A stretch of 64,000 nt of DNA from Maribellus luteus (GTDB taxonomy: Bacteria > Bacteroidota > Bacteroidia > Bacteroidales > Prolixibacteraceae), in contig NZ_QWGR01000019.1 in NCBI RefSeq assembly GCF_003576475.1, positions 38,434 through 102,433 of the forward strand, read 5' to 3'. Each line of letters begins with the position of its first letter. Within the stretch, counting starts at the first letter, position 1. Shown one piece after another: positions 8,281 through 17,129 of the stretch. Position numbers and translations under genes: made by a program. A model generated the notes under the pieces. The model searched no databases and was not told the DNA's origin. It saw only the letters and a program-made list of their open reading frames with translations.

Positions 8281-9606
8281 TTAGTTGCTTTCAATTACCT
8301 GGCCTTCCTCGCGGTAAAGATCCACTTTTCCGTCAAGCAAAACAGCAATGACCGTCACCTGCGGATCAAGTACTTTCTCGGGTACATCAATGTATACAAT
8401 TCCCGGAACAGCGCTCCAGTATTGCTTCATTTTCACATCCCAGTTAAGTTTGGTGCCATTGCCAACCACCCAAATCCGGTTGATTTTATTTTTGATTCCT
8501 TTCAGCATAAGTGGCCCGTTGGGCTTGTGCGGAACATACAGATACAGAATATCTCCTTTCTGATTCAAGGCTGTTGGCCCGTAAAAATGCTCGTACGGAA
8601 TTCCGGCACGTGTACCATAAATCGCTTCCGAGTGTTTGTTGGTCCAGCGACCCAGTTCTTTCAGTATGTTCACCTGTTCTTCCGGAATGCTACCGTCGGC
8701 TTTTGGTCCAATGTCCAGCAAAAGATTTCCGCCTTTGTTGATCACGTCCACCAACATGCGAATTACCTGGTTGGGCGTTTTGTAGTTATGATCGTTGTGC
8801 TGATACCCCCAGCTGTCGTTCATGGTCATGCAAAGTTCCCAGTAACGGTTTCGCGGCCGGGTTACCGGAAGTCCCTGCTCGGGTGTAGCGTAATCGCCGT
8901 ATCCCTGAATCCGGCTGTTTAGTATGATACCTTTGTTCCACTCCCGCAGTTTTTCGCTTAGTTCACGCGCTTTCCATTTTTCAGCCGAAGCTTCCCAGTC
9001 GCCGTCAAACCAGTACAGATCGGGTTTAAAGTCTTTAGATAATTCTTCCAACTGGCAAAAATTGAAATCCACAAAACGGTTCCAGCGCACCGAGTCATTT
9101 TCGTAACGTTTTTCAACCCGCGTTTTGTTGGGATAATCAGGATGCGACCAGTCGAGCAATGAATAATACAAGCCTACTTTCACGTCGTTTTTCTTCAGCT
9201 CTTTCACAAAAGGTGCGATCAGATCTTTTTGAGCCGGCGACTTTTTTACAACACTTAAATCGTTGCAATGCGTATCCCAAAGTGCAACGCCGTCGTGGTG
9301 TTTGGTAGTAATTACCGAATATTTGGCCCCACTTTCAGCGATAAGTTTTGCCCACGCAGCCGGGTCGTAATTTTTTGCTGTGAAGCCGTCCAGCTGCTTC
9401 ATATAATCGTCGTGCGAAATATAGCTGTTAAAAAACGACCAGCTTTCGTCAATTCCGTTTACACTGTAAATTCCCCAATGAATGAAAATACCCAACTTGG
9501 CATCTTCAAACCATTGCATTCTTTTCTCTTTTGCGGCAGAATTCTCCTGGCCAAACCCGTTCAAAACGAGCAAACAGGCAAGCAATACCCAAACTATTTT
9601 TCGCAT
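8281..9606 (-). CDS. Alpha-L-fucosidase, glycoside hydrolase family 29
   Basis: 441 residues with a signal peptide (to about residue 19), so it acts in the periplasm or outside. GH29 hallmarks: FEDAKLGIFIHWGIYS, TTKHHDGVALWD, and the nucleophile D201 in YWFDGDW. It would release terminal alpha-L-fucose from glycans or fucose-containing algal polysaccharides. The C-terminal 100 residues form a beta-rich domain. No SusCD pair or other glycosidase is adjacent, so it is not part of a visible polysaccharide utilisation locus. Confidence 0.92.
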   Translation of the reverse strand: MRKIVWVLLACLLVLNGFGQENSAAKEKRMQWFEDAKLGIFIHWGIYSVNGIDESWSFFNSYISHDDYMKQLDGFTAKNYDPAAWAKLIAESGAKYSVITTKHHDGVALWDTHCNDLSVVKKSPAQKDLIAPFVKELKKNDVKVGLYYSLLDWSHPDYPNKTRVEKRYENDSVRWNRFVDFNFCQLEELSKDFKPDLYWFDGDWEASAEKWKARELSEKLREWNKGIILNSRIQGYGDYATPEQGLPVTRPRNRYWELCMTMNDSWGYQHNDHNYKTPNQVIRMLVDVINKGGNLLLDIGPKADGSIPEEQVNILKELGRWTNKHSEAIYGTRAGIPYEHFYGPTALNQKGDILYLYVPHKPNGPLMLKGIKNKINRIWVVGNGTKLNWDVKMKQYWSAVPGIVYIDVPEKVLDPQVTVIAVLLDGKVDLYREEGQVIESN

Positions 9607-9666
9607 AGACCTTCAAATAAATTATTATCTATGCAAACTTTGTAAAAAAAATTAAAATCTCAAATA

Positions 9667-9933
9667 TTATTCGAACGAATAATGTTTTTTAATGGCAGAA
9701 TGAATGTCCCAAACACACTCCAGCCCTTTTGGGAAGGTCACAAAATCTCCGGCTTTGATCGTCACCGATTCAAATTCACTAGTAATCGTTGCCTCTCCTT
9801 CTACGATATAACAAAGTTCGTTCTGATTGTAGTACCAATCGAACTTTTCCTCATCGCGCTCCCAAACGGGCCAGCCAAATACGCCTTCTTGCTCTAATTC
9901 GTCCTGAGAATACTGTGTAACATCAATCTTCAT
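9667..9933 (-). CDS. Small cupin-domain protein
   Basis: 88 residues from the ATG at 9933, chosen because related small cupins start MKI; an ATG 27 nt upstream is also in frame. The fold is a single cupin (CYIVEGEATIT then KAGDFVTFPKGLECVWDI) of the Cupin_3/EutQ-like group. WPVWERDEEKFDWYY is typical of this group. Substrate and metal are unknown; the usual second-motif His residues are largely absent. Confidence 0.78.
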   Translation of the reverse strand: MKIDVTQYSQDELEQEGVFGWPVWERDEEKFDWYYNQNELCYIVEGEATITSEFESVTIKAGDFVTFPKGLECVWDIHSAIKKHYSFE

Positions 9934-10085
9934 ACAATAAAATTTACTTTGTGATACCATTCAGAACAGTAAAGAACCTTCTGTTTAATTTAAAATTAAA
10001 TATAATTTAATCGATATTAATTAGCAATAATCTTGCTCTCCGTTATATTGCCACAAATTTATGACAAGAATTAAATTATAGTATC

Positions 10086-10208
10086 ATGAACAGAACATTT
10101 CTTTTTGTCATTTTTATGTCGATGTTTCAGGCGATGATTTCCAGTGGGAATACGTTGATTTTGGCTGGAATGTGGAGCCTTCTAAAAACTAAGGAGTCTT
10201 CTTTTTAG
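10086..10208 (+). CDS. Possible 40-residue membrane peptide
   Basis: An ATG-started frame of 40 residues that is mostly hydrophobic (FLFVIFMSMFQAMISSG then TLILAGMW) and ends KTKESSF. It could be a small single-pass membrane protein or the remnant of a larger transporter. It overlaps the 3' end of the convergent YjbQ-type gene by 4 nt. No family was recognised and coding is unproven. Confidence 0.25.
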   Translation: MNRTFLFVIFMSMFQAMISSGNTLILAGMWSLLKTKESSF

Positions 10209-10615
10209 CTGAAAACGGTAAGCACTACACGGCGTGGGCCACCGTAATCGCGAAATTCACAAAGATAAATCCCCTGCCAGGTGCCAAGGTTTAACCGGTG
10301 CCGGGTTATGGGCACAGTGATTTCAGCACCGATCACTGCCGACTTCAAATGTGCAGGCATATCATCGCGGCCTTCGTAAGTGTGAATGTAAACAGGATCG
10401 TCTTCGGGAATCATTTTATTGATGAAATTCTCGAAGTCGGTTCTTACCGTTGGATCAGCGTTTTCGTTCAGCGTAATTCCAGCCGAGGTATGCTTCACCA
10501 GAATATGCAGTAACCCGGTTTCCGGGAGTTCGGGCAATTTCTCTTCAATCAATCTGGTTACCAAGTGATAACCTCTCCTGAAAGCAGGCAAAGTAATTTC
10601 TTTTTGTTGGATCAT
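10205..10615 (-). CDS. YjbQ/UPF0047 family protein (thiamine phosphate synthase-like)
   Basis: 136 residues from MIQQKEI; a longer in-frame start exists 30 nt upstream. Family marks are HILVKHTSAGITLNENADP, the Asp/Glu run before VYIHTYEGRDDMPAH, and LNLGTWQGIYLCEFRD. Members have a secondary thiamine-phosphate synthase activity in vitro, but the physiological role is unclear. Length is normal for the family. Confidence 0.9.
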   Translation of the reverse strand: MIQQKEITLPAFRRGYHLVTRLIEEKLPELPETGLLHILVKHTSAGITLNENADPTVRTDFENFINKMIPEDDPVYIHTYEGRDDMPAHLKSAVIGAEITVPITRHRLNLGTWQGIYLCEFRDYGGPRRVVLTVFS

Positions 10616-10939
10616 TCTTATCGAGCTTTGAAAGCAAAAATACAAACTATTTAAAATGTGCTCTTTACTTTCATTCTTGAATGAGTCACGATTTCCTTGA
10701 TTTACCTGTAAAAATGGCTCGTTTACCGTTTAATTTTGTCAACTGAATATTCATTTGCGTACTTTCAGTCCGAATTTTAAATCGAAAGAAAAATGATCGC
10801 AACCATCGTAATTATAAGCATGCTGATAAGCATTGCCTTCAACAAGCTGAGAAACAGGGAAACTGTAAAACCCGGTTTTGTAAAAGTCCGGTGTCAGAAT
10901 AGTAAACCATTTAACAACTAACTTTAACCACAACTACTT
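10616..10939. other. Largely non-coding interval with one possible small membrane ORF
   Basis: A 324-nt gap between a minus-strand and a plus-strand gene, so it should hold both promoters. A frame from 10793 to 10921 would encode 42 residues with one hydrophobic segment (MIATIVIISMLISIAF) and a basic tail, ending 18 nt before the YccF start. A 60-residue frame on the opposite strand covers the same bases. Neither matches a known family, and at most one can be real. Confidence 0.25.
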
Positions 10940-11308
10940 ATGAAAATTTTAGGAAACTTAATCTGGCTGATATTCGGAGGTTTTGCCATTTTTCTGGAGT
11001 ACATTCTCGCAGGCCTGGCCCTGTGCATAACCATTGTTGGAATTCCGTTTGGGCTTCAGTCGTTTAAACTGGGCGTACTGGCATTGTGGCCGTTCGGGCA
11101 AAAAATTGAATACATGGATTATGCCCCGGGCTGTCTTTCCACCATTATGAACATTCTTTGGTTTTTTATTGGCGGAATTTGGATTATGCTCACCCACCTG
11201 TTTTTTGGCTTACTGCTCGGAATCACCATCATTGGCATTCCATGGGCACGCCAGCACTTTAAAATGGCTTCGCTGGCACTTACTCCGTTTGGCAGAAAGC
11301 TGGTTTGA
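10940..11308 (+). CDS. YccF domain inner-membrane protein
   Basis: 122 residues. Two copies of the YccF (DUF307) unit are visible: GNLIWLIFGGF with ITIVGIPFGLQSFK, then NILWFFIGGIW with ITIIGIPWARQHFK. Each gives a pair of hydrophobic helices and ends with PFG (WPFGQK, TPFGRK). The family is widespread and of unknown function. It follows a promoter-sized gap and is probably monocistronic. Confidence 0.9.
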   Translation: MKILGNLIWLIFGGFAIFLEYILAGLALCITIVGIPFGLQSFKLGVLALWPFGQKIEYMDYAPGCLSTIMNILWFFIGGIWIMLTHLFFGLLLGITIIGIPWARQHFKMASLALTPFGRKLV

Positions 11309-11529
11309 GATATTGAGGGACTGAAGGGCTGAGAGACTGAAGGATTGAAGGACTGAATTAAGCTGGGAGTTTCATTCTGCAAACAATTGTAAAACTGTGA
11401 AATTGTAAAACGCTAATGCTTTTTATGGTTACTCAGATACTAAAAACTGCGGCTTGGTTTTATACAAATTACGCCCCAAACCACGCCGCTCAACGCTGGG
11501 CATTGAACTCTGACCTCTGAACTTTCAAC
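11309..11529. repeat. Intergenic gactgaag/gattgaag word repeats
   Basis: Directly after the YccF stop the sequence cycles through variants of a word of about 8 nt (gactgaag, gattgaag, gactgaat). The string actgaaggattgaa recurs near 61873. The rest of the gap shows ctctgaa/tgaactttcaact words like those at 4.3 kb. No gene or structured RNA was seen. Confidence 0.5.
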
Positions 11530-11934
11530 TCACCTGATCACGGTTCCTTTGGCGCCCCACCAGAAAAATGCTTCCATGCTGAGGCGGCCTGTTTTCACGG
11601 CCGGATCTTCTGCTTCCAGTTTCAGCGCTTCCTCCACCGTAGCTACGTCAAAAATCAGCAGGCCGCGATGATCTCCGCCTTCTTCAAAAGGACCGGCAAC
11701 GATCAGTTTTCCCATTTCGGAAAGCTTATTCAAATGCGCCAGATGTTGCTCCTGAATTTTAGCCGCCTCGGTAGAATCCTGACTTCGTGTTTCGCCCTTG
11801 TTCAGCAACATGAAAACATAGCGTTTCATTACATAAGTAGTGTCTCCTTCGGTGTAAGAAAATTCGCGTTGATCCTGTGCGTACGACGCGATGGCAAAAC
11901 CAGTCAGCAGTATCACTAAAAGCAGCTTCTTCAC
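11530..11934 (-). CDS. Exported YciI-like domain protein
   Basis: 134 residues with a signal peptide (MKKLLLVILLTGFAIASYAQ). The mature domain matches the YCII fold: YVFMLLNKGE, HLAHLNKLSEMGKLIVAGPFEEG, and GLLIFDVATVEEA with a downstream DPAVKTG. YCII proteins are small ferredoxin-like domains, with the HLxHL His and a conserved Asp as likely active residues. Lying 11 nt after msrA and exported like it, it may share an oxidative-stress role in the periplasm. Confidence 0.82.
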   Translation of the reverse strand: MKKLLLVILLTGFAIASYAQDQREFSYTEGDTTYVMKRYVFMLLNKGETRSQDSTEAAKIQEQHLAHLNKLSEMGKLIVAGPFEEGGDHRGLLIFDVATVEEALKLEAEDPAVKTGRLSMEAFFWWGAKGTVIR

Positions 11935-11945
11935 AATCCGTTGAT

Positions 11946-12536
11946 TTATTTCTTTAGCTGATCTTTAAAAACTTTTCTGAATTTATCGAGTTTTGGTGCG
12001 ATAATAAACTGACAATAGCCTTGCGATTTATTTCGTGCATAATAATTCTGGTGATAATCTTCGGCTACATAAAAAGTATCGTAAGCGGTAATTTCCGTTA
12101 CGATTGGCTGCTCGTACACTTTCTCCTCCTCCAATAAACGAATCACTTTTTCAGCCGTTTCCTTTTGCTGTTGGTTATGATAAAAAATCACCGATCGGTA
12201 CTGCGTTCCCACATCGTTCCCCTGGCGGTTGAGGGTAGTTGGATCGTGTGTCGCAAAAAACACTTCAAGCAGCTGGCTGTAGCTTACAACCTCCGGATCG
12301 AAAGTTATCTGAACCGCCTCGGCATGACCGGTAGTTCCGGTGCAAACTTCCTTGTACCCCGGATTTTTAACATGCCCGCCGCTGTAGCCGGGTTTTACAT
12401 CCACCACTCCTTTTAATTCGAGATAAACCGCTTCCGTACACCAGAAACAACCACCTCCAAGTGTTGCTTTCTCCAGTTCTTTTGCCATAGCTGTTGTTGA
12501 TAGGATCAAAAATATAATTACAATAGATTTTCTCAT
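11946..12536 (-). CDS. msrA: Peptide methionine (S)-S-oxide reductase, exported
   Basis: 196 residues. A signal-like N-terminus ([20 protein letters not shown]) precedes the MsrA domain. The catalytic Cys30 is in [25 protein letters not shown] and [23 protein letters not shown] follow as in the family. It reduces the S-epimer of oxidised methionine in proteins, here probably in the periplasm. First gene of a two-gene unit with the YciI-like protein. Confidence 0.95.
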   Translation of the reverse strand: MRKSIVIIFLILSTTAMAKELEKATLGGGCFWCTEAVYLELKGVVDVKPGYSGGHVKNPGYKEVCTGTTGHAEAVQITFDPEVVSYSQLLEVFFATHDPTTLNRQGNDVGTQYRSVIFYHNQQQKETAEKVIRLLEEEKVYEQPIVTEITAYDTFYVAEDYHQNYYARNKSQGYCQFIIAPKLDKFRKVFKDQLKK

Positions 12537-12670
12537 AATTCCCGATTTACTTCGATCAAAACCTTACTGCACTTTCCGGGAAGTTTCCATTTATCAGAAA
12601 TAACAAAACACGCATGAAGTATGTTTTATCAGGCCCGTAATTTCAAACAAAAAGGGAAAAAAATCAATGC

Positions 12671-13246
12671 TTAGATTTGGTGCGTTTGGTATACAATATA
12701 ACCATAAACGGCAAAGCGTAAAAGACGAAACAAGGCGTATTTCAGAAACCGCTTGGAAGGATAACCCGCCGAACCTACCAGCAAACTTACACCCGACCAT
12801 GGCAGCGGAGTGAGCGCTGCTACAATGATCAGAAAAATGCCGTATTTTTTTACCTGGCTCGCAGAATCCTTCAGCAGCCGTCGTTTCAGGTTCGTGAAAG
12901 TCTCGTTCTTATAAAAAAAGCCACCAATCAAAAAATTGATATAGCCCATCAGGTATGAAATGCCGGCAAACAAAGATAGGTTAAAGAGGTAATGCCATGT
13001 GTCGCCTTTGTTGATGGCCCAAATCATAAATAATTCAGGAGGAATGAGCCCAAAAAAGAACTCGGAAAAACAATAGATCAGGTAGATGATCATCGGGCGG
13101 GCATAAAAACGCTCTACCCATGCATCGGGCTTATGCGTGATCACCACTTCCCGAAACAGAAAATAAGCCGCTAAAAGCACCGTCAGCCATAAAAAGCCTT
13201 TGAGCCCGTTGCGTACAAGAAATTGCATTCTTGGACTAAGTTTCAT
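12671..13246 (-). CDS. VTT/DedA-like integral membrane protein
   Basis: 191 residues with about four hydrophobic segments. FSEFFFGLIPPELFMIWAI and ALTPLPWSGVSLLVGSAGY are the re-entrant-type segments of the SNARE-associated/VTT superfamily (DedA, YqaA). Such proteins are implicated in lipid scrambling or undecaprenyl-phosphate recycling, but this subgroup is not characterised. It stands alone between msrA and a serine hydrolase. Confidence 0.75.
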   Translation of the reverse strand: MKLSPRMQFLVRNGLKGFLWLTVLLAAYFLFREVVITHKPDAWVERFYARPMIIYLIYCFSEFFFGLIPPELFMIWAINKGDTWHYLFNLSLFAGISYLMGYINFLIGGFFYKNETFTNLKRRLLKDSASQVKKYGIFLIIVAALTPLPWSGVSLLVGSAGYPSKRFLKYALFRLLRFAVYGYIVYQTHQI

Positions 13247-13354
13247 CTGTTTTCTGTTTTGTTGGCCGAAAATACAACTATTTTACTGATTTACGGGTAC
13301 GAATCTTCCACTTAAACCGGGTCAAATCAACATTCTTTCCCGTTCTGGCAAGAA

Positions 13355-14851
13355 TCAGTTCACCTTCCGCGGTTTTAGCTCTTCGAAGAAAATATCGTTG
13401 TTGGGAACATCAAAATCCATCCCGGTTATCTTCAGGTTATTATCCATATTGAACTTAAGCGTTCCGAAATTAAACCAGGCATGCATAATGTCCCAGTCAA
13501 GCTTCCACACATCGAAATGCCAGTGTTCCAAAGTAGCCGACAGTTCGGGCGACCGTTCAAAATAAACCCTCAGCTTTCCGTTCTCCAGCTTCACTTCAAT
13601 ATTGCCGTAAATATCAGCCTTGTAAGTTCCTGTGTATTCTTCAAGCTCCAGCGAAGGGTGTGTTCCTTCCACACGGCTTGCCAACCGCTCTTCCACCCGC
13701 GTGTCCTTTTTGCTGCGCTCTTCCTTTCTTTTTAGCAGAGCAGCCGACCAGTCTTTGGTTTCTTCTCCTAAAAAGGCATTCAGCGCATAATATGTAACCG
13801 CCATCATCGGAGGGTTCATTCCGTTGGAAAGCACCACCACTCCCAGTTTCTCATCCGGGATCATGGTAACGGCCGAGATCATGCCGTCGTAACCACCGGT
13901 ATGGCCCACACGCAAGCGTCCGTAATAATCAGACAAGCCCCAGCCCAAACCGTAACCACTAAAATGCATGTCGAAATCGTTTGCTTTGTCGCGATTAACG
14001 GTGTAACTGTTCAGCAGTTTCCACAATTCGTTTTTAGCCTTGTTATCCGAACTCATCATAAAAGTCATCCATTTTGCCATGTCGTTTACCGAAGAAATCA
14101 GGCCTCCCAAAGCGCCAACTTCTTCCCAGTCGGTATACGGAATCGGAATATTTTTACCGTCTTCAAAAGCATGCGGAGTGGTATAATTACCAACTACATC
14201 GAGTTTTGGTAATGAATAAATCGTTCGATCCATTTTCAGCGAATCAAGAATACGTTCCTGTACATTTTGCCCCCAGGTTTTCCCGGTCACTTTTTTGATC
14301 AGCTCACCCGCGGTAATGTACATTAGGTTTGAATAGCCAAACCCGTCGCGAAACGAAAACTCCGGTTCGAGGTATTTCATCCGCCGGATAATCTCTTCGG
14401 AAGTCAGGTCTGATTTATACCACATTACATCGCCGCTAAACGTTCCGAGGCCCACCCGGTGACACAACAAATCCTTAACGGTAACCTGGGCGCTTACCCA
14501 CGGATCGTACAACTCAAAATACGGCAGAAACTTTTGTACTTTATCATCCCAGTTCAACTGTCCTTCGTCCACCAGTTGCGCAATAACATAGCTGGTAAAT
14601 GCCTTTGAGTTGGAAGCAATTGCATACAAACTGTTACCGTCGGGGCGGGCAGCCTCGCCAGCTTCCATTACTCCGTATCCTTTGCTGAAAACAGTTTGTC
14701 CGTCTTTCACAATGGCCACACTCATTCCGGGTGTCCCCCAGTCTGCCAGCGATTTTTCAAAATACTGATCGAGTTTTGCCAGATCTACTTCCTGCGCATG
14801 AAGGAATACAGAGAAGAAAAGCAACAGAAGAAATAAACTTTTTTTGATCAT
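13355..14851 (-). CDS. Serine hydrolase, class C beta-lactamase/D-alanyl-D-alanine peptidase family
   Basis: 498 residues with a signal peptide ending near HAQ. The nucleophile is S80 with K83 in IASNSKAFT; the Tyr motif is GYSNL, and the third motif is HTGGYDG. The last 110 residues form a separate lipocalin-like beta domain (LEEYTGTYKADIYGNIEV) common in these hydrolases. It may act on peptidoglycan peptides, D-amino-acid peptides or esters; true beta-lactamase activity is uncertain. Confidence 0.88.
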   Translation of the reverse strand: MIKKSLFLLLLFFSVFLHAQEVDLAKLDQYFEKSLADWGTPGMSVAIVKDGQTVFSKGYGVMEAGEAARPDGNSLYAIASNSKAFTSYVIAQLVDEGQLNWDDKVQKFLPYFELYDPWVSAQVTVKDLLCHRVGLGTFSGDVMWYKSDLTSEEIIRRMKYLEPEFSFRDGFGYSNLMYITAGELIKKVTGKTWGQNVQERILDSLKMDRTIYSLPKLDVVGNYTTPHAFEDGKNIPIPYTDWEEVGALGGLISSVNDMAKWMTFMMSSDNKAKNELWKLLNSYTVNRDKANDFDMHFSGYGLGWGLSDYYGRLRVGHTGGYDGMISAVTMIPDEKLGVVVLSNGMNPPMMAVTYYALNAFLGEETKDWSAALLKRKEERSKKDTRVEERLASRVEGTHPSLELEEYTGTYKADIYGNIEVKLENGKLRVYFERSPELSATLEHWHFDVWKLDWDIMHAWFNFGTLKFNMDNNLKITGMDFDVPNNDIFFEELKPRKVN

Positions 14852-14893
14852 AATCTGTGTATTCTACTAAATCATTATACAATAATAATTCCT

Positions 14894-15109
14894 TTACTTT
14901 TTAAGCTTTTGATTTTTACCAATCAGGAAATAAAGGATGGAGCCAATCAGATTAAAGAAAATAACAACAATAACCCAAATCAACTTATTGTTTCCCTCAA
15001 AGTCGCTTCGCAATATATCAATCAATGCGATCAGTGGAAAAATAAACAAAAGCGAGAGTATCAGAAGAATGATAATCTCTTGCGGTCCGATAAACCCTAG
15101 TAATACCAT
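14894..15109 (-). CDS. Small PLDc_N-type membrane protein
   Basis: 71 residues from the ATG at 15109. Two hydrophobic helices (IIILLILSLLFIFPLIALIDIL and a second IWVIVVIFFNLIGSILYFLIG) flank a short polar loop; the DIL and N-x-IG-x-x-L-Y-F features match the phospholipase D N-terminal domain. A TTG 24 nt upstream is in frame but lies inside the predicted -7 box, so it is unlikely to be transcribed. No catalytic PLD domain is present. Possible antimicrobial or stress-linked membrane protein, by family only. Confidence 0.75.
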   Translation of the reverse strand: MVLLGFIGPQEIIILLILSLLFIFPLIALIDILRSDFEGNNKLIWVIVVIFFNLIGSILYFLIGKNQKLKK

Positions 15110-15130
15110 GGTAATTTGTTTTGGTTTGTC

Positions 15131-15138
15131 CAAATGTA
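15131..15138 (-). promoter_or_regulatory. -7 promoter element for the PLDc_N gene
   Basis: TACATTTG, matching the Bacteroidota TAnnTTTG box, read on the minus strand. It lies 21 nt before the ATG at 15109 and includes the upstream TTG codon, which settles the start choice. The -33 element is weak. Confidence 0.5.
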
Positions 15139-15237
15139 TTCAATATGTTAATCAGTACATAATTCTATGCTAATTTTCTGAAGTTGAAAAAAGGGAACCT
15201 TTACAGATTCCCTTTTGATATTTTCTGATGCGTTTAT

Positions 15238-16698
15238 TTACAAAGAATCGCCAAAGTCGGCCCTGAATTTGGCTACCAGTTTTTCGGTCCAGTCACCAAT
15301 CGGCTCCAGTCTTCCCATGAAGAAACGAAGCATTGGAGGTTCTTCCACCCATTGCAATCCGCCAATTAATTCCCGGTTATCGTACAGCCATTTTACCCGG
15401 TCGATTACATACATGGTTTGCGAAAGCGTAAACACACGACGAGGAAATGCCAAACGCAGCAACTCAACATCGGCTAAAATATCCTTCCCGTTTTCGTCGC
15501 GAACACTGGAAATGGTTCCGCGTTCCATCCCCCGAATACCGGAAACAATGTACAAAGCAGCTGCCAGGGCACCTGCAGGGTACTGTTCCTGAGGAACGTG
15601 CTTCAGAAAGCCCATTGCATCTACATGGCAACCGAGGGCACCTGCCGGTGTAATTACCGGTACTCCTGCTTCGTCCAGGTTATCCACTGCATATTTTATA
15701 AACGACGGCGACTGATTGATCACAGTATCGTCGCAGGTCTCGCGCAAACCAACTGCCATGGCCTCGATTTCGCGCACCGACATACCACCATAGGTAAGAA
15801 ACCCTTCGTACAGCACGAGCAAGTCCCTCATCTTCAAATAATATTCATTTTTGTCGGTTAAAATTCCGCCACCACGTGTTGAGCTCACTTTCCGGCTTGA
15901 GAAATACACCAAATCGGCATAGCCGCACATTTCCAGCAGAATATCTTTTATCTCGGCGTTCTTAAATTCATCTTCGCGTTGTTTGATAAACCAGGCGTTT
16001 TCTCCTATCAAACTGGCATCGAGCACCATCATGGTGTCGTTTTTATCGCAAACTGCACGAACATCACGCATGTTTTGCATCGAAAAAGGTTGCCCGCCAA
16101 TCAGGTTCGTCGATGCTTCCATGCGCACAAAAGCCACTTTTTCTTTTCCGTATTTCTCAAAAACAGCGTTGAGCTTTGCAATGTCAATGTTTCCCTTAAA
16201 TTTTTTTGAGCTTTTGATATCCAATGCATCATCAGCATAAATCTCCAGCACTTTCCCGCCATTGAGTTCCATGTGTTCTTTGGTAGTGGTAAAGTGGTAG
16301 TTCATCGGAATAACATCGCCTTGTTTTATAAATGCCTGCGACACTATGTTTTCGGCTGCACGCCCCTGGTGAACAGGTAAAACGTAGTGTTTACCAAAAA
16401 CTTCCCGGGCTGCCTCTTCCATCCGGTAAAAACTTTGTGATCCGGCATAGGCATCATCGGCCTGTAACATCGATGAAATCTGGTTATCGCTCATTGCGTT
16501 TGTTCCGGAATCGGTCAGCATATCCAGAAAAACATCCTTTGTATTTAACAGGAATGTATTAAAGCCCGCACCTTCCATGGCAGCCTTTCTTTCTTCAATC
16601 GGTCGTAAAAATAATTTCTGTACGATACGTACTTTGTGTTGTTCCACTGGAATCTGTTCGCCACTATAAAATTTAATGGCATTGCTCTGGTTCGTCAT
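15238..16698 (-). CDS. Beta-eliminating lyase of the tryptophanase/tyrosine phenol-lyase family, divergent
   Basis: 486 residues, PLP-dependent fold type I. Family marks: LLTDSGTNAMSD, DAYAGSQSFY, HQGRAAEN, GGQPFSM, MERG and LRFF near the end. Lysine K270 (SSRKVSST) sits where the Schiff-base lysine of TnaA and TPL lies, and D227 (VLDAS) where the pyridine-binding Asp lies. Unlike both classic enzymes, as I recall them, L230 replaces the Arg of DATR/DSAR and the KKD context is lost. FTTT (136-139) and R393 in MERG resemble tyrosine phenol-lyase more than tryptophanase. The substrate is open; an indole or phenol product is not assured. No amino-acid permease is adjacent. Confidence 0.8.
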   Translation of the reverse strand: MTNQSNAIKFYSGEQIPVEQHKVRIVQKLFLRPIEERKAAMEGAGFNTFLLNTKDVFLDMLTDSGTNAMSDNQISSMLQADDAYAGSQSFYRMEEAAREVFGKHYVLPVHQGRAAENIVSQAFIKQGDVIPMNYHFTTTKEHMELNGGKVLEIYADDALDIKSSKKFKGNIDIAKLNAVFEKYGKEKVAFVRMEASTNLIGGQPFSMQNMRDVRAVCDKNDTMMVLDASLIGENAWFIKQREDEFKNAEIKDILLEMCGYADLVYFSSRKVSSTRGGGILTDKNEYYLKMRDLLVLYEGFLTYGGMSVREIEAMAVGLRETCDDTVINQSPSFIKYAVDNLDEAGVPVITPAGALGCHVDAMGFLKHVPQEQYPAGALAAALYIVSGIRGMERGTISSVRDENGKDILADVELLRLAFPRRVFTLSQTMYVIDRVKWLYDNRELIGGLQWVEEPPMLRFFMGRLEPIGDWTEKLVAKFRADFGDSL

Positions 16699-17129
16699 TT
16701 TTTAATGGTTTTTAATTTCGAAATAACAATTTTATAAAGATAAAATCTTCAAATTGATATTTGAGCTTTTCTAAAAAGACGAGCATTATTTGAATGATAT
16801 TTATAATCGTTCAAAACAAACTGGCGATTAAAAGCAATAATATCCGGTTAAAACACAAAGGGGCTGTCCCAAAAGTTCTTTTGTGTTAGACTGAACTTAC
16901 GATTTGTAAGTAACCACTAGGGTTTTCACCCCTAAATCCCCTATAGGGGACCTTAAGCCTCCCCCTTTAGGGGAGGTTTGGAGGGGTAAAATCAAAGCCG
17001 ATCATAAATTGTAAGTTTCTTTTAAAATAATTTGACTTTTTGGACAGCTTCTTTGATTATTTTGGGAGAAGAAAAATATCCTAGTATTAACCGGAAGCTG
17101 ACGATTAACAACAAAAAAATGCCCGGAAC
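16699..17129. other. Intergenic region carrying the MITE-like element
   Basis: This 431-nt gap has no gene. Nearly half is the 200-bp inverted-repeat element listed separately; the remainder is A+T-rich and presumably holds the promoter of the minus-strand lyase gene ending upstream of 16699. Confidence 0.6.
16856..17055. mobile_element. Candidate MITE, 200 bp, with 20-bp terminal inverted repeats
   Basis: The left end CAAAGGGGCTGTCCCAAAAG (16856-16875) and the complement of the right end (17036-17055), CAAAGAAGCTGTCCAAAAAG, match at 17 of 20 positions. Subterminal sequence is also inverted (gaacttacgatttgtaag against aaattgtaagttt). The centre (about 16921-16997) is a second, imperfect palindrome of C4/G4 blocks around ccccTnnAGGGG. 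There is no coding capacity. GCTGTCC-type ends resemble those of some IS families, so a parent transposase elsewhere in the genome is likely. Exact boundaries and target duplication are uncertain. Confidence 0.65.

Noticed and set aside
10751..10933. A 60-residue minus-strand gene
   Set aside because: No signal, domain or promoter; it overlaps an equally weak + strand frame, and neither can be preferred.
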